Source: Acidobacteriota bacterium (GTDB lineage: Bacteria; Acidobacteriota; UBA6911; RPQK01; JADFOI01). Taken from it: DNA of 11,855 nucleotides. Below the pieces are notes generated by a model. It was given only the letters and a program-made list of their open reading frames with translations. It was not told the DNA's origin and ran no database searches. Position 1 is the stretch's first letter. Each line of letters opens with the position of its first letter. A program made the translations under genes and the position numbers. Location of the stretch: the NCBI GenBank assembly GCA_030624355.1, contig JAUXKG010000037.1, forward strand, positions 1-11,855, written 5' to 3'. Below, in pieces: positions 6,447-11,855 of this stretch.

Positions 6447-7430
6447 GTGACTAGAAAATTCGAGAAGGTCCTCATTACAGGAGTTCTGGGATCGGGCGGC
6501 AGCTACTTGGCCGAACACATAATCCAGAATCATCCGGATGTGCGAGTCCACGGTATTTCCAGATGGCATAGCACTTCGGTCGATACTCACCTGGTTCATG
6601 TTGGAGACAGGATTAGCCTTCACGAGTGTGATCTGACCGATCTGAGCTCCGTACTCAACACTCTTCGTAGCGTCAGACCCGATGCCATCTTTCACCTGGC
6701 ATCCCACGCCAACGTCAGGGCCTCCTTCATCACACCTCTGGCGGTTCTGAACAACAATATTGTCGGGACCGCCAATCTCTTGGAGGGTGTGCGCCTCACC
6801 CAGGAAATCGATCCGATCATCCAGGTGTGCAGCACGTCCGAAGTCTACGGCCAAGTGGACCAGAAGAACGTTCCCATAAAAGAAGATTGTCCGATCAATC
6901 CGGCCAGCCCTTATGCGGTTTCAAAGGTGACTCAAGATTTGTTGGGAGGCATCTATTATGGCAGCTATGGTTTAAAGGTCATACGAACCCGGATGTTTGC
7001 TTACCTGAATCCAAGGCGCCGTGATCTTTTTGCGACCTCTTTCGCCACTCAGGTTGCCAGAATCGAAGTGGGATTACAGAGTGAACTCCTTCATGGCAAC
7101 CTGGACTCGGTGCGAACCCTGATCGACGTCCGGGATGCCGTGGAAGCCTACTGGGTCGCTATGACTGAGTGTGAACTTGGTGAAGTCTACAACATGGGAG
7201 GCAGCACCGTCATCAAAGTAGGGGAGTTCTTAGAAGTTTTGAAAGGGCTGGCCAAGTGTGAGATTCCCTGTCGACTCTCTGAGGAGCTACTCCGACCCAC
7301 CGATGTCACCTTGCAGATTCCCGACACCAGTAAATTCCAGAAGACAACCGACTGGAAGCCCAAATATACCTTCGAAGAGAGTGTGAGCCACCTGTTGGAG
7401 GAGTGTAGAAAATCAGTAACCAATCCCTGA
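6447..7430 (+). CDS. GDP-mannose 4,6-dehydratase-like SDR, probable GDP-heptose 4,6-dehydratase (DmhA/DdahA type)
   Basis: This 327-residue extended SDR has a cofactor loop GVLGSGG at 12-18 and Arg39 after strand 2, indicating NADP(H). A dehydratase-type Thr130-Ser-Glu132 in STSEVYG is followed by Tyr156-X3-Lys160 (YAVSK). These match the Thr/Glu/Tyr/Lys set of GDP-mannose 4,6-dehydratase. GNLDSVRTLIDVRDAVEAYW is a GMD/RMD family signature. SRWHS at 38-42, with Arg-Trp instead of the usual Arg-Arg, resembles the branch that from memory includes Campylobacter and Yersinia GDP-heptose dehydratases. It would convert a GDP-manno-heptose to its 6-deoxy-4-keto form, the substrate needed by the divergent 3-dehydratase. 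The GTG start is backed by AAGGA 11 bases upstream. A GDP-4-keto-6-deoxymannose reductase (RMD) is the main alternative, since that family also keeps the Glu and VRD motifs. Confidence 0.78.
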   Translation: MTRKFEKVLITGVLGSGGSYLAEHIIQNHPDVRVHGISRWHSTSVDTHLVHVGDRISLHECDLTDLSSVLNTLRSVRPDAIFHLASHANVRASFITPLAVLNNNIVGTANLLEGVRLTQEIDPIIQVCSTSEVYGQVDQKNVPIKEDCPINPASPYAVSKVTQDLLGGIYYGSYGLKVIRTRMFAYLNPRRRDLFATSFATQVARIEVGLQSELLHGNLDSVRTLIDVRDAVEAYWVAMTECELGEVYNMGGSTVIKVGEFLEVLKGLAKCEIPCRLSEELLRPTDVTLQIPDTSKFQKTTDWKPKYTFEESVSHLLEECRKSVTNP

Positions 7431-7467
7431 GCCTCGAGTCATTAGGAAGTTTGGAGGTAAGGAAGAG

Positions 7468-8976
7468 ATGAAGTCTACCCTAGTCACATTTCCTGCAGCT
7501 CCTTTGTCAGATGCATCACTCACGAGGTTGCGAACCACTCTGATCTTTACTCTACTTTTTGGGGTCGTCGCTGCTGGCGCGGCGGCTGGTCAAGTGGCCG
7601 AACCGGATGTCAGCAGCGAAGCGGCCATTGAGCGCCAGGTTTTTGCGGCGCCTCAGATCGAGAAGGCGTTTGACTACGTTGATCGATCGGATGAAGAAAC
7701 CATCCAGGAGTGGATGAGCCTGTGCAACGCCTACGCCCCATCGGCGCCCCAGTCTCGAATGTCCAAACGGGGCTTTGGTGACGAATCCTATCGCTCGCGG
7801 CTGCTCTACAAATTGTTTCGCATCTACGGCCTGGAGAACGTGCACATCGATGACGTACAGAACGTGATCGGCATTCGTCCGGGTACCGGCGACGGCCCCA
7901 CCGTGGTTCTGAACATCCACCACGACAATGTGTCACTTTGGCCGGCTGACCAACCCATCGAGGCCTTCATAGCGGACGGGAGGATGTGGTGCCCGGCTGC
8001 CCGGGACGACCTGATGGGAGGCACCCAGATGTTGACGGTGCTGCGGGCCCTGAACGCCGGCAAGATCAAGACCAAAGGCGATATCTGGTTCGTGGCCTTC
8101 TCCGGTGAAGAAACGGGCAGTTCCGGCGTGGAACATTTTATTCGAGCCAACTATCCTCACAACCTTGACTGGAGACAAGGGGACATTCTGGTCCAATTTC
8201 ATGGCGGCGGCGGCGAAGGGGTCACCACCGGGAGCAGCCCTTATATCCACTTTACCGAACTGAGGGTGTTCGTGCCGTTGGACTTCAGTCGCTGGAGAAC
8301 CGATGCGGTGGACGCTCTGGGGCCCATAATTTCGCGAATCAACCGGGAGCTTCGAGACCCCCGCTCCACACAGGTGGCTGAGTACGAGACCGGAAAGGGC
8401 GAACTCACCTCCGATCTGCTCTACCTGAACATGCCCATGGTGGAGGGAAATGTCATCCCCAACGGCACCTCAAGCCAGGCCTCGGTCCGCCTGGACCTGC
8501 GGTCGCCCAGCGAGGAACGTTTGTGGAAAGCACACCGGGATGTTCAGCGGATTGCGGAAGAAGTCACCCGCGAGATGGGACCGGGGTTCACCTACCAGTA
8601 CGAGATCACCATGAAGTTAGGCACTCCCGGCATACAAGGGTGGAGTAAGCTGGAGAACAAACCGGCTCTAATGGCGGCGGCCGCCGGCCAGGTGCTCTAC
8701 GGCACCCGATCCATCATCGATGCCACCCGAGGCTGTGGTGACTGCCGGCGCTCCTACATGGGTGGCATGCCGGCCATGACACTTCGCGGCAACGTGGTCG
8801 ACTATGGTGAAGGGGGCCGCTTCGAAGTACGCACCAGCCGTTCCACTCTGCAGTCCGAGGTCCGATTGAAGAGCGCCGGGCACGATGTGACCGAGAGCGC
8901 CGACATCACCTGGCTGTGGTCAGGCATCAAACACGGATTGCTTTTCACGGTTTCCTACGCTGGGCTCTCCCAGTAG
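7468..8976 (+). CDS. Exported M20-family metallopeptidase/amidohydrolase
   Basis: This protein has 502 residues. A hydrophobic stretch at about 22-40 after a basic N-terminus, ending AAAGQ, looks like a Sec signal peptide with a long n-region. M20 di-metal motifs follow: NIHHDNV at 149-155 (His151-X-Asp153), ARDDLMGG at 178-185 (bridging Asp), FSGEETGSSG at 211-220 (catalytic Glu214 and metal Glu215), NVIPNGTSSQASVRLDLRS at 328-346 (dimerisation-domain signature), and a late AGHDVTE at 470-476 that may supply the last histidine ligand. The family hydrolyses peptide or N-acyl amide bonds; substrate is unknown. GGAGG at 7453-7457 and AAGGAAG near 7460 support the ATG. It begins 37 bases after the dehydratase gene without a visible terminator, so read-through is possible. 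It is followed 13 bases later by another exported protein. Confidence 0.85.
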   Translation: MKSTLVTFPAAPLSDASLTRLRTTLIFTLLFGVVAAGAAAGQVAEPDVSSEAAIERQVFAAPQIEKAFDYVDRSDEETIQEWMSLCNAYAPSAPQSRMSKRGFGDESYRSRLLYKLFRIYGLENVHIDDVQNVIGIRPGTGDGPTVVLNIHHDNVSLWPADQPIEAFIADGRMWCPAARDDLMGGTQMLTVLRALNAGKIKTKGDIWFVAFSGEETGSSGVEHFIRANYPHNLDWRQGDILVQFHGGGGEGVTTGSSPYIHFTELRVFVPLDFSRWRTDAVDALGPIISRINRELRDPRSTQVAEYETGKGELTSDLLYLNMPMVEGNVIPNGTSSQASVRLDLRSPSEERLWKAHRDVQRIAEEVTREMGPGFTYQYEITMKLGTPGIQGWSKLENKPALMAAAAGQVLYGTRSIIDATRGCGDCRRSYMGGMPAMTLRGNVVDYGEGGRFEVRTSRSTLQSEVRLKSAGHDVTESADITWLWSGIKHGLLFTVSYAGLSQ

Positions 8977-8989
8977 CAGGTCAATAAAA

Positions 8990-9994
8990 ATGATTCTGAC
9001 AAAAAGCTCAAGCGCAGAAATCGGGTTGGGCATCCTGCTGGTCTTGCTGGTCAGTTCCCCGGTGGCTTCATCCCAGCAGCTTGACTCCAACTATCTGGGC
9101 ACTTATTCCATCATCGCCCGGGACCCACAAACCGGTCAGCTGGGAGAGGCCGTTCAATCCAAGGCCTTCGCGGGTGGAAACAGAGCCATGACGGCCAGAG
9201 GAGGTTTGGCGATCATCGCTCACCAGGCGGCTGCCAATCCTCTGTACGGAGTCTTGGGCCTGCAATTGCTCTCGCGAGGCTTGAGCCCGGAAAAAGCCTT
9301 AGAGGCCATGCTCAGGAGTGACCAAACTCGCGATCGCCAACAGGTTTCCATTCTGGACATCCAAGGACGCTCGGCCGCCTGGACCGGTAAAGGTGCCAGA
9401 GACTGGAAAGGACATAAGTGCGGGGCAGATTACTGCGCCCAGGGAAACATCCTGGTCGGTCCAGAAGTGCTGGAAGCCCTGGCCCGCTCTTTTGAATCCT
9501 CTAGCGGCCCGCTGGCGGAGCGCCTGGTGGATGCCCTGGATGCCGCTCAGGCTGCCGGAGGGGACGCACGGGGAATGCAGTCGGCTGCCCTGCTGGTGGT
9601 CAAGCCCATTGCTACGACCGACGATTTCGACGATCGAGCCGTGGATCTGCGGGTGGACGACAGCCGAACGCCGCTGAAGGAACTCAGGCGGCTTCTGAAT
9701 CTGCAACGATCCGATGAGATGATCCGCCAGGGCCGCTTTAGCCTGGACCAAGGGCGCCCGCCGGAAGCACTGGAGAGAGCTCTGGCGGCACGAGACAAGT
9801 CTCCGGACAACGACAACGCCTGGATCTTTCTGGCCAGAATGCATCTATGGCTAAACCAGAAAGAGCAGGCCCTCAAAGCGATCCGCCAGGCAGTCGAGCT
9901 CAATCCGGCCAACGCCCGACAACTTCTCCTCAACCATGAATTCGAGTCGGTCCACAGCGACCCGGTCTTCCTGCAGATAGTGGCCGATCGTTAG
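8990..9994 (+). CDS. Exported DUF1028 (Ntn-hydrolase-like) protein with C-terminal TPR-like repeats
   Basis: This protein has 334 residues. An N-terminal signal peptide (hydrophobic 13-26, cleavage likely near PVASS) is followed by a full DUF1028 domain at about 36-210: GTYSIIARDPQTGQLG, HQAAANPLYGVLGLQLL, QGNILVGPEVLEAL, and AAQAAGGDARGMQSAALLVV at the end. DUF1028 belongs to the Ntn-hydrolase-like clan and its reaction is not known. Residues ~240-310 form two or three helical TPR-like repeats (QGRPPEALERALAARDKSPDN and KEQALKAIRQAVELNPAN), suggesting a protein partner. Thr38 occupies the place of the presumed N-terminal nucleophile in cytoplasmic members but is internal here. The gene starts 13 bases after the M20 gene with a weak AGGT ribosome site, so both are probably co-expressed exported enzymes. 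It converges with the alpha/beta hydrolase gene. Confidence 0.87.
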   Translation: MILTKSSSAEIGLGILLVLLVSSPVASSQQLDSNYLGTYSIIARDPQTGQLGEAVQSKAFAGGNRAMTARGGLAIIAHQAAANPLYGVLGLQLLSRGLSPEKALEAMLRSDQTRDRQQVSILDIQGRSAAWTGKGARDWKGHKCGADYCAQGNILVGPEVLEALARSFESSSGPLAERLVDALDAAQAAGGDARGMQSAALLVVKPIATTDDFDDRAVDLRVDDSRTPLKELRRLLNLQRSDEMIRQGRFSLDQGRPPEALERALAARDKSPDNDNAWIFLARMHLWLNQKEQALKAIRQAVELNPANARQLLLNHEFESVHSDPVFLQIVADR

Positions 9995-10067
9995 GAGCCT
10001 GTCCGAGCGATCGGGCGCGAAAGAGCTCTAGATCGTATCCGACAAGTCCTGAGAAAACACACCACCG
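9995..10067. other. Convergent intergenic gap with no recognised element
   Basis: These 73 bases lie between the ends of the DUF1028 gene and the alpha/beta hydrolase gene. Only a very short CCGA/TCGG hairpin near 10006-10017 is visible. No T-run, terminator or gene is supported. Confidence 0.6.
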
Positions 10068-11396
10068 TCAACGGGGAAAGCGCTTGCTCAGCCAGTCAGA
10101 CAGAGCCTGAGCCGTTCGCTCTCGCTGATCTCCTTTACCTGCCTTGGGCCCGGCCGGAAGATAACCGTGGTCGGCACCTTCGATCACCACGAATTCCTTG
10201 TCCTTGCTGCCGGCGGCTTCATAATGGGTCCGCGTCTCACCCACCAGGCTGCCGGGGTCCGCACTTCCGATAATCGCCAGCAAGGGGACAGTTACCTCGG
10301 GAAGCAGATTGGGTGTGTAGACGTTTGAAGCCGTCGATTCAGCACTCAACAGTGCTTCCGGACTGATGTTCCTGGGATGAAAGTAGGCGTAGTAATTGTA
10401 CAGATCGGGCCGATTTCCTCGAGTAGTTCCCAAAAGACGGTCATCGGGATCAAAGCTGGGATCCACATAGTAGAGGCTGGAGAAATCACGATAGATCGTC
10501 ATGTAACGCTGCACGATGGCTCCCCTGCGAATCTTCAACTGCTCTCTGGGAGATCGTTGGTTGAAATCGGGGGCTGCCAGAAGCTTCTGATACATCTTCC
10601 TCTCGGCCACCATCTCGCGAGCCCTGGCAATGAGACGCTGCATCCGTGCCGCCTGGGCGGCCTTGAATCGTTTGACAAATTCCTCAGAGTAGCGGCTGGC
10701 CTCCGGAGGAACGCGGAATCCATTCTCGGGATCAAACATGTCCAGGCTGGGATCCAATGACAGCGCATCATCCTCATCCACCACCGAAGGGTCCAATTTG
10801 CGCGCCACCGCCCAGCCGCGGCCCAGGTGAGCGGCCGAGATAATAAGACCGTCAGCCTGAGGAAGATGGTAGTCATTCAAATTGGGCGGGTCGCCGGCAG
10901 GGGTGTGTTGGAGCCGGTTGGGAGGTCTTTTCTGAGCCTGGTTCTGGTAGAGAGCCACGGTGCTTCCCCCTCCGCTGTGACCCTGCAAAACCACATAGCG
11001 AAAGCCTCGATCTTCCTTGAGATAGCGAACCGCCTCAGCCAGATCCAGCACCACCTCTTCCATGATCAAATGTTCATTCTCTCTGACATAGCGAGTGGCC
11101 ATGCAGAAGGCCGCGTATCCCGCCTGAGCCAGAGCGGTACAGTGCCAGTCATTCCTGCGATCGTTCTCAGGATGAATCACGATGACGACAGTCTGCGGCA
11201 TCCTGTCGGCCGGACGGTAAAGAATACCGGTGGGCGAGACGCCGAAGCGGCGCTCCGGCCCGATCCGCGTCAACCGCACCGACTCATGCCTGATTTCCAC
11301 ATCAGCAGGTGAGGCCAAGAGTTCGGAGCAAAGGGAGACTATTGAGAGCGCCCCCAGAAAACCCAGCAGTTGGACGAAGACAAGAATCTTCTTCAT
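10068..11396 (-). CDS. Exported alpha/beta-fold hydrolase (dienelactone hydrolase/esterase-like) with large lid insertion
   Basis: This protein has 442 residues from the ATG at 11396, chosen for the AAGGAG seven bases upstream and a proper signal peptide directly after it (MKKILVFVQLLGFLGALS...LLASPADVE). The frame stays open another 109 codons upstream, but that stretch is not protein-like. The core has a strand TVVIVIHPENDRRND near 69-83, the nucleophile elbow GHSGGG at 139-144 (Ser141), acid Asp380 in IGSADP, and His410 in GADHGY. A ~200-residue insertion between elbow and acid includes a charged helical stretch at ~235-290 rich in Lys, Arg and Glu, probably a lid or partner surface. The enzyme should be a serine esterase or lipase-like hydrolase in the periplasm or outside the cell; substrate unknown. 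The cysteine in VSLC does not make a good lipobox. It is probably transcribed alone from the promoter at 11438-11466. Confidence 0.85.
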   Translation of the reverse strand: MKKILVFVQLLGFLGALSIVSLCSELLASPADVEIRHESVRLTRIGPERRFGVSPTGILYRPADRMPQTVVIVIHPENDRRNDWHCTALAQAGYAAFCMATRYVRENEHLIMEEVVLDLAEAVRYLKEDRGFRYVVLQGHSGGGSTVALYQNQAQKRPPNRLQHTPAGDPPNLNDYHLPQADGLIISAAHLGRGWAVARKLDPSVVDEDDALSLDPSLDMFDPENGFRVPPEASRYSEEFVKRFKAAQAARMQRLIARAREMVAERKMYQKLLAAPDFNQRSPREQLKIRRGAIVQRYMTIYRDFSSLYYVDPSFDPDDRLLGTTRGNRPDLYNYYAYFHPRNISPEALLSAESTASNVYTPNLLPEVTVPLLAIIGSADPGSLVGETRTHYEAAGSKDKEFVVIEGADHGYLPAGPKAGKGDQRERTAQALSDWLSKRFPR

Positions 11397-11425
11397 GGTT
11401 GATCTCCTTGACCACTGCGGTGGTC
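11397..11425 (-). promoter_or_regulatory. Leader hairpin abutting the Shine-Dalgarno of the alpha/beta hydrolase gene
   Basis: On the minus strand a perfect 6-bp stem, GACCAC and GTGGTC with a four-base loop (11410-11425), is followed immediately by AAGGAG and then ATG at 11396. With the promoter proposed just upstream, it would lie near the mRNA 5' end, where it could stabilise the message or tune ribosome access. Confidence 0.4.
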
Positions 11426-11437
11426 GGTTCATCGTTG

Positions 11438-11466
11438 ATCGTAAATCCTGGGCGGGACAAAGACAA
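11438..11466 (-). promoter_or_regulatory. Candidate sigma70-type promoter for the alpha/beta hydrolase gene
   Basis: On the minus strand TTGTCT (complement of 11461-11466) and TACGAT (complement of 11438-11443) are separated by exactly 17 bases. Each hexamer matches consensus at four of six positions. Transcription would begin near 11431, leaving a leader of about 35 bases with the hairpin and Shine-Dalgarno. The pattern could arise by chance. Confidence 0.35.
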
Positions 11467-11596
11467 TCAGAATCGCTGAAGCGACTCAAATACTGCATCG
11501 GCAAAATCATCCGTCCTGACAGTGTTGCGCTTCCTCGAATGAACGCTTGATCTCCCGCTCCGAGAGGGTTCCAGAAGATGCTCCGATCCTCCGAAC

Positions 11597-11806
11597 TCAG
11601 AACAGCGTATAAATGAAAGGCGCAGCCGTCGTTCCGCCCAGTATCAACAAGGCTCCCAGGAGCAGCAGGACCAGGATGATGGGAACCAGCCACCACTTTT
11701 TGTTGTGGAGGAGGAAGTCCCAAAACTCCCGGATCAAACCAACCGGCTGCTGCTCCGCCTGGCTGACAAAGTCAACTTTCTCTTCGGATCCCTGTGTGCT
11801 AGTCAT
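11597..11806 (-). CDS. DUF5989 family single-pass membrane protein
   Basis: This protein has 69 residues. A polar N-terminus is followed by LIREFWDFLLHNKKWWLVP at 24-42, one membrane helix at about 39-57, and the conserved ending APFIYTLF. I recognise the LREFW...KKWWL...APFIYTLF pattern as DUF5989, a short protein often found beside an SxtJ-like membrane protein and a carbamoyltransferase in polysaccharide or secondary-metabolite loci. Function is unknown. The ATG has GAGGA seven bases upstream. The usual partners would lie beyond the right edge if present. The 200 bases between this gene and the downstream alpha/beta hydrolase contain that gene's candidate promoter, so the two are probably not one operon. 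Confidence 0.85.
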   Translation of the reverse strand: MTSTQGSEEKVDFVSQAEQQPVGLIREFWDFLLHNKKWWLVPIILVLLLLGALLILGGTTAAPFIYTLF

Positions 11807-11855
11807 TGGTTTCCTCTGTTGCTCAAAATTGCCTGAAGTAACGCTTCGAATCGAC

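Noticed and set aside
6219..6854. Minus-strand open frame of 211 codons opposite the 4,6-dehydratase
   Set aside because: It is antisense to a clear SDR gene, shows no recognisable domain and has no ribosome site.
6447..7430. GDP-4-keto-6-deoxymannose reductase (RMD)
   Set aside because: Similarity is real, but the Thr-X-Glu/Tyr/Lys set and the pathway's need for a 4,6-dehydratase favour the dehydratase call; kept as the main alternative.
9299..9844. Minus-strand 181-codon frame opposite the DUF1028 gene
   Set aside because: It is antisense to a complete conserved domain in GC-rich sequence, where long shadow frames are expected.
10068..11396. Lipoprotein signal in the alpha/beta hydrolase
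   Set aside because: The only cysteine near the signal is in VSLC, with Leu at -1, which does not fit a lipobox.
11397..11723. Longer form of the alpha/beta hydrolase starting at 11723
   Set aside because: The extra 109 codons give a low-complexity, Cys/Pro/Ser-rich sequence without signal peptide, overlap the DUF5989 gene by 127 bases, and the ATG at 11396 has a perfect ribosome site and signal peptide.

Overview
This window appears to come from a Gram-negative-type bacterial chromosome. The lineage cannot be fixed from sequence alone. Secreted M20 and DUF1028 proteins, a B12-type radical SAM protein and DUF5989 would suit an Acidobacteriota-like or similar environmental bacterium, but this is a weak inference. 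Coding density is high. There are no tRNA, rRNA, CRISPR or transposase genes.

Layout. (1) Positions 1-658 (+) hold the C-terminal end of a radical SAM protein cut by the window edge. (2) Positions 738-6194 (-) are a tight five-gene operon, transcribed from right to left: a ColD-type PLP sugar 3-dehydratase, an SDR oxidoreductase, a heptose-1-phosphate guanylyltransferase (HddC type), a heptose-7-phosphate kinase (HddA type) and a GT-C-fold membrane glycosyltransferase. A 65-bp palindromic element sits between the SDR and hddC genes. (3) Positions 6195-6446 are a divergent control region. (4) Positions 6447-7430 (+) encode a GDP-mannose 4,6-dehydratase-like SDR that completes the sugar pathway. 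(5) Positions 7468-9994 (+) encode an exported M20-type metallopeptidase and an exported DUF1028-TPR protein. (6) Positions 10068-11396 (-) encode an exported alpha/beta hydrolase with its own likely promoter and leader hairpin. (7) Positions 11597-11806 (-) encode a DUF5989 single-pass membrane protein.

How the genes fit together. The most interesting content is the six-gene sugar block. HddA and HddC would make GDP-D-glycero-alpha-D-manno-heptose. The divergent 4,6-dehydratase would give the 6-deoxy-4-keto sugar. The DegT-fold enzyme has His188 where aminotransferases have the PLP lysine, so it should remove the C3 hydroxyl. The SDR could then reduce C4, giving a GDP-3,6-dideoxyheptose. The membrane glycosyltransferase may help place the sugar on a surface glycan. 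Each family assignment is well supported. The joined-up pathway and its product are inference; colitose- or 6-deoxyheptose-type products remain possible. Sedoheptulose-7-phosphate isomerase (GmhA) and heptose bisphosphate phosphatase (GmhB) are not in the window and would have to be elsewhere.
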